Assembly (NCBI GenBank): GCA_963920635.1
Contig: OY987308.1
Location: forward strand, 25,978,096 to 26,042,095
Length of the DNA stretch: 64,000 bases
Source of the DNA: Pseudeuparius sepicola
Taxonomy: Eukaryota; Arthropoda; Insecta; Coleoptera; Anthribidae
Reading direction: 5' to 3'
This document shows positions 33,152-45,800 of this stretch, in pieces. The notes under the pieces are model-generated. The model made no database searches. It was not told the origin of the DNA and saw only the letters and a program-made list of their open reading frames with translations. Position numbers and translations under genes: made by a program. Each line of letters begins with the position of its first letter. The stretch's first letter is position 1.

Positions 33152-34723
33152 ATGGAAACTTGGTATCCCTTGATACTTCTTCTAACATCTCTACTCTTCC
33201 TTTACAAATTCTTGAACAGATACCATGTATACTGGCAAAAGAAAGGTGTTTTCTCGCTGGACCCTTTGCCGATAATAGGCAATACCAAAGACTTGCTTAC
33301 ACAAAAATACAACATGGCAGAATTCATGAGAAGCCTGTACGAAAAGGGTAAAGGACAACCTTATATTGGGCTCTACATGTTTGGCACCCCTGTGCTTCTG
33401 TTGAGATCCCCCAAGATCATAAAGGATATCATGCAGAAGGACTTCAATATTTTTGACAACAAAACTTCAGCAATACCAGATCACGATAAGGTACAACTAA
33501 AAAAGTCTTGTAAACAAGCTAGTGTATTATTTTTTTGTAGTTGATGAAAAATATGATAGTCTTGGCTAAGAATCCTACATGGAAAACCCTCAGACAGAAA
33601 CTTACTCCTACTTACACCTCTGGCAAACTAAAGGCGATGTTTCCTTTGATAGACCAAGTAGGAGAAGCCATGACCAAGTACCTTTCGAATAACAGCAAAG
33701 AACCTTTAGATGCCAAGGAACTTTCGGGCAAATTCTCTCACGAAGTTATTTCGAAAACCGCCTTTGCGATTGATGCTGGATGCTTCGATTCTGAAGAATG
33801 CGAGTTCAGAAGGTGGGGCTTTGGAACCCAGGTTCGTCGCCCAAATGATGATATTCTTCACGCCCCAGCTGGTAAACATTTTCAAACCAGATCTCATGGA
33901 TGCGGCTGTTAAAAATTTTTTTGCTGGCGTGTTCAAGCGCGCGCTGAAGCTTAGAGAGCAGGGTAGCGCTGCCGGAAATGATCTTATAGATAGTTTGGTG
34001 CACCTGAAGAAGAACGACAAGACAGGATTGTGGGGTAAGATAATACTATCAATCTTAGAATAGTTTTTGACGATGTTTTTTTTAGATGACGACGTTCTTT
34101 TGGCACAAGCTTTCCAAGTATTCTTTGCCGGTACCGAAACAACGTCTCAAGCAATTTCCTACACACTGTACGAGCTTGCTCTTCAACCTGCGATCCTAGA
34201 GAAGTTGAGGAATGAACTACGTCAAATGATCGAAGAGAACAACGGGAAAATCGAATACGAGTTTTTGCTAAACCTAAAATACCTCGACACGTGTATAAAA
34301 GAGACCACCAGAAGGTACCCAGCCCTTCCTTTTCTTGACAGAGTCAGTAATAAAGACTACACATTTGAAAGCACAGGTCTAACAATCGAAAAAGGTACGA
34401 AAGTATTTATTTCACCCACAGGACTAGGCTTTGACGAACAGTTCTTTCCAAATGCCGATAAATACGACCCGGAAAGGTTTGCCGACATGAGCAAGATCAA
34501 TCAGGAAGGCCTTTACTACATGCCGTTTGGCGAAGGACCTAGAATCTGCTTAGGCGAGAGATTTGGACTTATGAACGTCAAGGTGGCTTTGGCGCACATT
34601 TTAACGCATTTCGAAGTGGTACCGTGCAAAGAAACGAGGGTTCCCTTGGAGTTCGTTAAGGGTCAGTTGTTGGTTCTACCCAAAGGAGGGCTGCCTCTTA
34701 AATTTAATGCATTGTCAAAATGA
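33152..34723 (+). pseudogene. Cytochrome P450, clan 3, copy C, with an internal frameshift
   Basis: The structure equals copy A: exons 33152-33490, 33541-34034 and 34086-34723, same phases. In exon 2, after FRRWG, the bases between TGGGG and GGAACCC number 4 instead of 12. The 8-base loss shifts the frame and leads to TAA about 33 codons later. The original frame resumes ([12 protein letters not shown]) and is intact to the end, including AGTETT, ETTRR, DPERF and the haem loop [15 protein letters not shown]. The promoter (TATA-like AATAAATA, initiator) and all splice sites are preserved. So this is either a very young pseudogene, a null allele or an assembly error. Intron 2 is identical to that of copy A. 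If read as annotated it would end after the C-helix region and have no haem site. Confidence 0.85.
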
Positions 34724-34829
34724 AATCTTAGAAATAAATGCTTATTGTCAAAATACATGGTTACAAATACATATTTTGTGTTTCCAACAAACATGAACTC
34801 GCAGAAACTCAGTTGTATTGAGAATGATG

Positions 34830-36516
34830 TACAGGGCCTTCATGCGAAAACTCCGACTCCCCTATTATTTCTCTAATTTTTGCAGATAGGGCCTTAGAAA
34901 GCTAGGCTTGTGGATTATACAAGGTGTATCGTAAAAGGGGGACAAAATATATATATATATTTTCTTGTTTTTAATAATAAACATCCTGTATGTTTTTGGA
35001 TATTTTAAATGGGCTAATTTTTCTGATTGCAATGATATACAGGATGATTGTTTTAGGACTACCACCGCAAATTTCGCGCTTATTTTGCGCCCTACAAAGA
35101 AAAAGGAACAAAAATGTGGCAATTTTGGACAGCTAAGTGGTGCTGCAAAAGAAATCGACATCCATGGCCAACTTGTCGCGCAATATAAAAAAACAGAAAT
35201 AGAGCAAAACAATTAATAGCCGTAGCATGTTTATTTTAAAAGACAGAGGAAAACTTTCATATTGAAAATTAATGATACTAAGAAGCTTTATGCAACTGGC
35301 TACTCTTTTGATGCTATGATTTTTTTTCTTTATTTCTTATTAAGCGATTTTCTCGCTTAGTTTGGGCCTCACAGAAAATACGTAAGAAAACAAAATATGG
35401 CAACTTTGGTCAGCGAGGCTACATAAAAAAAGAAATGGGCCTCCATGCCCAACTTTTCGCGCTGTACTAAAAAAAAACTTCAAATCGACAAAATTTTTCA
35501 CTGGGTCAAAAGAGCCGAAAGCCCTGTGTAATTTGCTGAAATTATCTGAACACCTGGATGGATAAAGCTTCTCAGTGCCATCAATTTTCAATATAAAAGT
35601 TTTCCTCTGTCTCTTAAAATAAACATTCTACGGCTATTAATAGTTTTGCTCAATTTTGAGTTTTTTTTTTCAGCACCCCTTATTAACTATCCAAAATTGC
35701 CACATTTTTGTTTCTTGCGGTTTTCTTTGTAGGGCGCAAAATAAGCGAGAAAATCGCGGTAGTAGTTCTAAAAAAATCATCCTGTATAGTATGTTGCTAT
35801 TTGGATTTCCTAATTTTATAAGAAATCATCGCAGTTAGTCTGGAGTGTTGGACAATTTTGGACACAGAAACGACTGGTCGAAATCGAATTTAACCTTTAT
35901 TTCCGTCATCCACTGGTCCAACTACGTCGGAAAAACCTATTTTCGGGGCAGGTTAATATTTTTGATAATTTTGATTTTGCAAAGGGGTATGCATAGAAAA
36001 ATTTCTGGATTGTCTACCTTTGTTGCTGCGTCCGGATTAAGCGTAATTCTACCGCGAAATAGAACTTTTCCTAAGTAATTCGACCAGCCGAATCAATTTC
36101 GAGCCGGTTTCGAGCAAATATTTTTTTCGAAAATTCGACCCCTCCATTTCGTTAGCCTTCAAATTAAGGCGGATTTTTGATAGTTATGCTAGATTATCGC
36201 TTACTTACTTAAGTAAATCAAAATAATAAAAAAATGGCAATAAATATTAAAAATTTCTTCGTACCAGTTTTTTTAAGTAAATAGCAACATGTTATATATC
36301 ATCGCAATCAGAAAAATTAGCTCTTTTAACAAACAGACAAACAAACAAATAGTTTGTCCTACTTTTATGATACACCCTGTATAATCCACAAGCCTGCCTT
36401 TCTAAAGCCCGACAGTTACCTAGGTACCTTGCAACTTTTATAGAAAACTTTTTTCTCTATCTGTAAAAACTTGAGAAATAATAGGGCGATCAGAGTTTAC
36501 GCATAACGACTCTGTA
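34830..36516. mobile_element. TACAGGG-type fold-back element, 1.7 kb
   Basis: It starts TACAGGGCCTTCATGCG and ends CGCATAACGACTCTGTA. The arms continue with CCTATTATTTCTC, GGCTTGTGGATTATAC and GTGTATC on the left and their complements on the right. Further in, GACAGAGGAAAACTTT (35251) pairs with its complement near 35600. It lies between P450 copy C and the promoter of the thioredoxin-repeat gene. No transposase frame is seen. Confidence 0.85.
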
Positions 36517-36584
36517 CTTACTACTTATATCATATTTTCCTGGACTAATGATTTTGCCGATCTAGACGTAGCTCTGTCTACGGT

Positions 36585-36840
36585 GCAAATCGTGTTACGA
36601 CAAGTCAGTTCTACGAGACGAGACTTTCCGCCGTCGGTTTTATTTTACGACATCTATACAACTGGGCCACCCCGTACATTAGACACCTTCAACCCCCCAT
36701 TATTCGCCGGCGACGCGGTGGCCGGTACTCCCGCCCCGCTCCCGCTGCCCCCCCCCCCCCCGCCGCGCCGACGTCGCGCGTCGGGACGCCAGTGCGTCGT
36801 GGGCGCCTCTCCGCGTAACACCCTGTGTGGCCTGTGCACG
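36585..36840 (+). promoter_or_regulatory. Promoter and 5' leader of the thioredoxin-repeat gene
   Basis: An initiator-type TCAGTT at 36605-36610 stands in an increasingly GC- and CpG-rich stretch that reaches a run of 13 C near 36749. If transcription starts there, the upstream ATG-like codons of the same open frame lie outside the transcript, which supports the ATG at 36841 before a clear signal peptide. No TATA box is evident. Confidence 0.45.
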
Positions 36841-39800
36841 ATGCGGTGGTGGCGGCTGTGGTTGCTGGTGGCGGCGGCGGCGTCGTCGTCGTCGTCCTCG
36901 CGACGCCCGACCGGGCGCGGCGACGTCCCGGAGGCCACCATCGAGGAGGTCACCCCGAAGCAGCTGGAACGGCTGCTCACCGACAAGGGCTTCGTCGCCG
37001 TCTTCTGGTGTGAGTACCGCGCGGCCTTTGGTACCTACCGCTCCTTTCGGTACCGAAAGTGGACGCATGTGGTCCCTCGCTACCAAAAAAACGATGCCAG
37101 GTCCTCTTGGTGACGATTTTTTGGTGTTGGAAAGACCGCCTGAAGCTTCGTGTACCTCAAAAGCTACCAGTACCGTCTTTAGATACTCTCCAGTAGCAAA
37201 GAAGCAGTACTCTAGTAACCTGATGGCTTTCTACTGGAAGTATTCTAGTGCGAACAAAACATTAAGAACGTTAAGGTACCCCGTCTTTCGTACCGCTTCT
37301 TTCAGTACCGAAAGACGACGCCTGTGGTACCAAAAAACGATGCCAGGTCCTCTTGGTGACGATTTTTATGATGTTGGTAGGACCACCTGGAGATTCGTGT
37401 ACCTCAAAAGCTACCAGTACCGTCTTTAGATACTCTCCAGTAGCAAAGAACCAGTACTCTAGTAACCTGATGGCTTTCTACTGGAAGTATTCTAGTGCGA
37501 ACAAAACATTAAGGTACCCCGTCTTTCGTACCGCTCCTTTCAGTACCGAAAGACGACGCCTGTGGTACCAAAAAACGATGCCAGGTCCTCTTGGTGACGA
37601 TTTTTTGGTGTTGGAAAGACCGCCTGAAGCTTCGTGTACCTCAAAAGCTACCAGTACCGTCTTTAGATACTCTCCAGTAGCAAAGAAGCAGTACTCTAGT
37701 AACCTGATGGCTTTCTACTGGAAGTATTCTAGTGCGAACAAAACATTAAGGTACCCCGTCTTTCGTACCGCTCCTTTCAGTACCGAAAGACGACGCCTGT
37801 GGTACCAAAAAACGATGCCAGGTCCTCTTGGTGACGATTTTTTTGATGTTGGTAGGACCACCTGAAGCTTCGTGTACCTCAAAAGCTACCAGTACCGTCT
37901 TTAGATACTCTCCAGTAGCAAAGAACCAGTACTCTAGTAACCTGATGGCTTCTACTGGTGCGAACAAAACATTAAGGTACCCCGTCTTTGGTACCGCTCC
38001 TTTCAGTAACGAAAGGCGACGCCTGTGGTCCCTTACCAACAAAAAATGATGCCAGGTCCTCTTGGTGACGATTTTTTGGCATTGAAAGGACCACCTGAAG
38101 CTTCGTGTACCTCAAAAGCTACCAGTACCGTCTTTAGATACTCTCCAGTAGCAAAGAATCAGTACTCTAGTAACCTGATGGCTTCTACTGGTGCGAACAA
38201 AACATTAAGGTACCCCGTCTTTGGTACCGCTCCTTTCAGTACCGAAAGGCGACGCCTGTGGTCCCTTACCACCAAAAAATGATGCCAGGTCCTCTTGGTG
38301 ACGATTTTTTTGATGTTGGTAGGACCACCTGAAGCTTCGTGTACCTCAAAAGCTACCAGTACCGTCTTTAGATACTCTCCAGTAGCAAAGAACCAGTACT
38401 CTAGTAACCTGATGGCTTCTACTGGTGCGAACAAAACATTAAGGTACCCCGTCTTTGGTACCGCTCCTTTCAGTACCGAAAGACGACGCCTGTGGTCCCT
38501 CGCTACCAAAAAACGATGCCAGGTCCTCTTTGTGACGATTTTTTTGGTGTTGGAAGGACCACCTGAAGCTTCGTGAACCTCAAAAGCTACCAGTACCGTC
38601 TTTAGTAGCGAGAACCAGTACTTTAGTAACCTGATGGCTTCTACTGGAAGTATTCTAGTGCGAACAAAACATTAATGTGCCCTGCAGATTTAGCATGCCT
38701 CTAGGTGTGAAAAAGTGGTACCCGCATCATGTTTACTGTTCTCACAAAAAAATAGTACCTTCGACATTAACTCCTATAATCTAAAATCACCACTGCGCCT
38801 TTTATATACAAATTTTATGGGATTTAAAAACTTAATGCGCGTTTAATACCATGAAATTTGAAGTCGAAATTGTTTACGGTACCAAAAGGTACCAACACGA
38901 CTTGTTGCATCTCATATAATTGGGTTGGAACGTTTAGAATATTTCAGAAACTTCATTGGAGCACCAAGTAATAAAAACTACACATAAAAATAGTACCGCC
39001 CGTTTTTTCTTCTTCGAGGACTGCTAAATTGTACCTGGTACTTTTTATGTTTTTTTTTAACTTACTTAAACATACTGTCATATTAAGCGCTGGTACCAAC
39101 GCTTTATTGAAGTTTTTTTGTCTGGATGTCTGGAAAACGTACTTAATTAAAGTTTCTAACCTGAATTAAGTCCAAAAAAATCATAACTCTATTTATTGGT
39201 ACCACTTATATTGTTGGTTCTATAAAAGTACACTGGTACTAATGCAAACAGATTTAAATAGTATTTGTCTCCCAATTTAAGTTTAAATTCAAAATAATGG
39301 TACTAAAATTCTAGCGGTACTCCGTTACTACCAACAAACATTTTGAATTGTCCACCGCGTATCCCAGATACATGCAACTCAAACCACGGCACAACCAAAA
39401 GTCTCTTGGTACTCGAGAGGTACAATACCAAAGTATCCCTGGGCACTTCATCGCCAGATTTGGTCTCAAGTAACCTACACCCGCAGCTTTGGGTCGTCTC
39501 AATGATGCAACAGAGCGAGATGCGAGCCATCGCGTTTGCCAAAATTCGACCATAGGCGCCACCGAAGGGTTTTTCAAGGTGTTGGTAGTACCGACCGCTT
39601 ATATCATACAAGTTTAGTACGCTTTTTTTTAAGCCGCGGCTTACATTTTTGATCATAAATCCGGTAGCTTTTGACGCAAGATGATTCGTCATTTCGGGGG
39701 AATTTTAGTTCGTAGTGATGATGAAAACTTTAGAGATACAGGTGGTACCGTCCGTTTACATTTTTGCTCATAACTTCGGACGTAGAATAAAAATAAAAAG

Positions 39801-42800
39801 AAAATTCGCCATTAAAAGCTTCAGAAACATTGGCGAGAAAGTGTAGCTGCGCCTATGGAGCACTGTAAAAATATCTCGGCCACAATAATGTGATCTGATG
39901 CTGTGAAATCTTTTAAAAATAGACGCCATTATGTGTACTATTTATTTCTAACGGCAGATAAATGAGATCTTTTAATATATTAATTTGCACCTTGAGGAAA
40001 ATCTTCCGAAAATCGTTGGTAGCAATCTTTAAGGCAGAACTAAGAAGCTATTTATTGTTTTTGGCATGATGACGAATGTACTATTTTAAAAGCCCATTCA
40101 CATCACTTGTGACGTCATACGTTTTGCGGTATGACCGCCACGTGTACCAAAAATTAGGAAACGAGTGGGCAACAACTACCGATGTTCCAAATCACTGACC
40201 ATGGATCTGGGGTTTTATTTTTAGAGATTTTATACCGTAGGTATTTTCCGGGGCATCTAAAATCTTTCTTTTTATAGACGCAAGAAGTTGTACGACTTGC
40301 GACAAGGTCCTGCAAGAATTGGAGCAGATCGACGACGACACGGACTCGTTTGGTGTGGATTTCGTGAAGATCAACGACAAGAGACTGGCCAAACAGTATG
40401 GCATCACCAAATTCCCGGCGCTCACCTATTTCAGAGAAAAACATCCCATCATATACGAAGGTACGCGCCTGATTCTCGATTCTATAATTAGGTGTGACAT
40501 CTCATTGACCCACATATAGACCAGTCTCGACTGATAACTCAAAGGAATAAAAAAAATATAGGAAATTCCAAAGTGGCCAGTCTGGCTAAAACGCTAAAAA
40601 TACTTTCGTTCGCTGGCTACAGCCCGTGAATCAGCTGATATAATTATATCAAATAAGAAATGGCATTGTTTCGGCTATTTTTTGTTTTACTAGCTAATAA
40701 AAGGGGAGTAGATGCACGGGTTTTTGATTGCCCATAAACCTTGAGGAATAACACATTTTGTATAGCATGTCAATAATACGAAATAAAACATCTTCAAGGC
40801 TTGGCGTGGTCTCTGACTTGTCAGAACAAAAACAAAAATACCATTGAATTTTCTAGGGGACCTCATGGACGAAGAGAACGTACTTGATTTCCTCACGAGC
40901 TTAGAAGCAATGGACCTCCCGGACAGAATAGAAGAAGTAAACGCGAGGATTCTAGACAAAATCGTCCAAGAGACCGATTTTGTAGCAGTGCTATTCTGTA
41001 AGTTTCCACGAAACATTGAAATCAGCTCGCCTATTGTCACTACCACATTTAGATGTTTTCTACTCGTTTAACCCATTTAAAAAAATACTGAAATAACCAC
41101 TTTATCAAAAAAGCGTGTTGACTTATTTATACAGGTCCCGATGCCGACAAATGCGCCAAAGCTGGAGTCAGTAAGTACCTTGTGATCGATTTTTGTTCAG
41201 GATATTCCATTACACCCTAACACGTTGCACAAAGTTTTGCAAGACAGCACAAGTTTTTTTAGCATTGTATCTAAGAAACGGAAACTTTTAGTCAGCGAAA
41301 TGGTTCGATTCTAAAATTAACCTTCTCGTTGATAAAACGCAATGTTGTAACATTTTTGACATTTATCCAAAATCAAGCCCACAATACCGAAGCAGCAAGC
41401 AATTAGAAGAAAGCGAAAGTGATATATCGGTTTATTTTTTCTGTATATATCAACACCTTTTTATAACCGCTTGCCTGTAGTAGAGGTTCTACAAAAAATC
41501 TAACCCTAAAATAATGTTGTATTGCTTCTATGTTGAGTGCATGCCGCACCGCTTCGCTGGAAAAAAAAAACAGCAATTCCCCCCATAAAAAAAGATATCT
41601 AAAATATGAATGTTAAATCTCAAACGACTACGTTTCTAAAATTACACACCGCATCGGCGTAACTTGCCAAAATATTTGAGAATTCGTATAACAAAAATAA
41701 TTAATAGCAACGAAAATCCATGTACAGGGTGATCCAACCAAAAGGAACACACCCCTTATTTTCTATATTTTTGAGGTTGGGAAAAAAGTTTCAGATAAAA
41801 ATTGTAGGAGCCAGAGCAACCTTTTTTGGCGTCTATTTAGTTTTATACAGGGTGCTAAGAAAAGCGGTGATAAACCAAACTTATGTTTTTTTTAATGGAA
41901 CACCCTGTATATTTTGAAATATTTGAAATCTGCTCATTGTTACAATTTCAATGATGTATACATGTAATATGTTTGTTTCAAGTGTTTGGAAATTATTCTA
42001 CCTTGAAACTTTCAATTTTGCACTTTTGATGTTTATTTTTTGAAAATGAAACCTTTACGGGTATAACATTATATAGGAAAAAAATGTCATAAATGATTAT
42101 GAGTATTCGCCCTTAAAATATAGTTGTATTTCCCTATATAATTTGTATACATCCTGTTGATTCAGTAAACAAATTACATTGAACTTGACACATTCTTAAG
42201 TTCATATATCTAAAAATATATAGTGTTTCATTTAAAAAAACATAACTTTGGTTTGGCCCCGCTTTGTATAAAACTAAATAAACGCTGAAAAACTTGCTTT
42301 GGTTTCTAAAACTTTCATCTGAAACTTTTTTTCCTAACCTCGAAAATATAGAAAATAAGGGGGGTGTTCCTTTTCGATGGATCACTCTGTACATTGTACA
42401 GGGTGATCATTTTTAGACGCCCAGCCTCTGTCGGTGGAAAATGGTCAAAGATATGGAGATAATATGGTATATGGGAGATGATATAGGGTGTATAAAAGAA
42501 TAAATTGCCAAAAAACGCCAAGAAATATTTTTCCCACCAACATACCTCTTTTGTTACATCGTTCGAAAGCCCTAATTTTTCTGAACATTTGTCATTAATG
42601 CCATTTTTCTTTATTCTCTTCCGTTAAAAAGTGGTTTTATTTTTGGGGATATTCCCTGACCCTTTATTTGTTTGAAAGATCTTCAACCGGCGTCTTTTGA
42701 CCTTCTTACCGTTGTCAACATACAAATCCAGGACCGGCTACACTTTTTTTATACCCCCAATTTTCACCAAATGCATTTAGCGATTTTTTTTGTTTAAAAT

Positions 42801-45800
42801 CGGATACCACAGCGTTAATAAGGACACCACAGAATCCCAAATTTGAACAAAAAATATACAGGAAGTTCTGTTCTACAGGGAGCCAATTTAGCAAAATAGA
42901 AATTTTAAAGGAATCTGACGGGTCAAGAGTCAAGTAAGTATGCCATGGAGTTACCTCAAAACAGTTGAATGGTCAACAGGACCACACAGGGTATTGATAT
43001 GCAAAGTTCCAATAACAAATATACAACCTGTATTTTTTCTGTGCCAACTCAAAGTGGTAGTACTTTTTTAAACTTTCCCTACAGGGATCGATAGCGATAA
43101 AAATCGATTAAGTGTATAAAAATCGGCGCAGAAATTATAAATGACACTTTGTAAAAAATTGATTATTTTTTCGTTTATTAATACATTTCCAATAATTTAT
43201 AATAATTCCAGGATGCATTTGACCCGTATAAAGTTTTAGAATATTCAGCACTTTCAGATGACACAGAGAAAAGCAACCTGTATATTTGTTATTGGATCTA
43301 TGCACACCAATAGTCCTGTCGACCATTCAACTGTTTTGCACAAAATATGTAGGTTACTGTTTTGAGGTAATTCCATGGGATACTTGACTCTCGATTCTCC
43401 AGATGCCTTTAAAATTCCTATTTTGCTATATTTTGGTATTAATTTCAATTCATTTAGTGAAAACTGAGGATATAAAAAATTTTAGCCGGTCCTGCATTTT
43501 TATGGGGACAACGGTAAGAAGGTCAAAATACGCGGTTTGAAGATCTTTCAAACAAATAAAGGGTCGGGGGAATATCCTCAAAAATAAAATCATTAAAGAC
43601 ACTACGTCATTTCCGATTAACAAAAATTAATATTTTAATGCGTTTTTGAAGAATAACTTTTTAATGGAAGAGAATATAAAGAAAAATGGCATAAATGAAA
43701 ATTGTTCAGAAAAAAATTAGGGCTTTCGAACAATGTAACAAAAGTGGTATATTGGTGCGGAAAAAAATTTTTGGCGTCGCGACGCCTAGAATCTTATGTG
43801 CGAAGAGTCGCTAAATGGGCCAATTTATTCCTTTATACACCCTATATCATCTCCCATATACATATATTATCTCCATATCTTTGACCGTTTTCCACCAACA
43901 GAGGCTAAAAATGATCGAAAACGAATAACTTGCAGCAACTAACCCTTTCTTAAATACGTCTAGACAAGCCAGAATGCAAGAAATGTTCAAAAGTACTACT
44001 GGAACTCGAGAATATCGACGACGAAGCTGACCAACTAGGCATCGGTTTTGTAAAGATCAACGACGACAACCTCGCCGAAGAATACAACTTGGGACCTCTA
44101 CCAGCTTTGGTGTACTACAGACACCAAATACCTATAATTTACGAAGGTAGCTACGTCCAAAAATCGCATCAAACATCTCCGTTAACGTTCGGTGTTGTAG
44201 GTGAACTTACCAAAGAAGAAGATGTACTCGAATGGCTTGTGCAACACAAGAGCACCGGAGACGAAGATGATATTATCGAAGATGTTACCCTGAAGACTCT
44301 GGGCACTCTCATCTCCAGCGTGGATCACTTGGCAGTGTTATTTTGTTAGTATTTTATGAATTAAAGAGTGTTATTAACCAGAATTCTTTCAGATGATCAT
44401 GGAGACGACGATTCGATGCAGGCCCTAGAAGAATTGGAGCACATCGACGATGAATGCGACAAACATGGAATTCAGTTCGTTAAAATCGACGATGCGGCCG
44501 CCTCATACGAATACGGCAAGTTTCAACTGTTGTATCGAGACCTCCGTCTACAATCTTCAATTTCGTAGGGTTGGACAGTTTGCCAGCCGTAGTGTATTTC
44601 GAGAAGGGCATACCAAACGTGTACGACGGCGATTTGGAAGAAGAAGACGAACTCCTCGAGTGGCTAGTCGGTCAATTGGAAAAGGACGAAATTGAAGACG
44701 TCACCGACGAAATGTTGGACAAGCTCATAGCCGAAGGAAAGACGTTGGCCGTATTATTCTGTAAGAGGCGCTCAAAACATGTTTGGAGAATGTTCTAAAG
44801 TGTTGTTTTTTTTTTGTAGACGACGACGACGACAGAAAATCCCAAAAGGTGCTGAACGAACTCGAAAACATAGACGACGAATGCGACAAGCTCGGCATCG
44901 TTTTCGTGAAGATTGACAACGATGACGAAGCAAAAGAATACGGAATCGAGAAGATCCCGTCCCTAGTTTACTTTGAAGGGGGAATTCCTACGTTGTACGA
45001 AGGAAACCTCGAAGATGAAGACAAGGTTCTCAAATGGTTCGAGCATCAAGTCAAATCCGATGAAATCGAAGACGTTACCGACGAAATGCTGGACATGCTG
45101 TTGGCTAAGAGACAATACGTCGCAGTCCTCTTCTGTAAGTATCGATCTTTCAACTTTATCATCTTATCTTGAGCGTTTTTTAGATGACAAAGACCAAAAG
45201 AAGAGCCAGAAGGTGCTGGTAGAACTCGAAAACATCGACGACGAGTGCGACCAAAACAATATAGTCTTCGTGAAGATCGACAATGACGACGAGGCGAAAG
45301 AATACGGTATAGACACTATCCCGAGCTTGGTTCTATTCGAAAAGAAGATACCGCACCTTTATGAGGGCGACCTAACCAAAGAAGATGAGCTGTTGGGTTG
45401 GCTGCTTCACCAGAAGAGACACAGCGAGATTCCAGATGTAACCAACGAGATGATGGACCTTCTGATAGATTCCCAAAAGTATTTGGCGGTCCTTTTTTGT
45501 AGGTAACACTTCAGGTCATTCAAAACTGTTTTACATCTTTGCTTTTCAGATGATAAAGACGACAAGCAAGATATAAGAGTGTTGAACGAACTGGAGAACA
45601 TAGACGACGATCTAGAAAAAGAGGGTATAGTTATCATAAGAATTGACAATGATGCCGAGGCAAAAGAATACGGAATCGATCATCTGCCAACGCTGGTATA
45701 TTTTGAAGATAAGATACCGTCGCTTTACGAGGGCGACCTCATGAATGAAGACGAGGTTCTTCAGTGGTTAATAGAACAGAAGAACACGGCGACGATTGAA

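Noticed and set aside
37353..38576. Long plus-strand reading frames across the intron 1 tandem array
   Set aside because: They arise because many repeat units are close to a multiple of three; frames restart with each length variant, there is no signal, domain or splice support, and the flanking exons join cleanly without them.
39303..39692. 129-codon minus-strand frame in intron 1 of the thioredoxin-repeat gene
   Set aside because: No recognisable domain, no splice or poly(A) context; probably chance.
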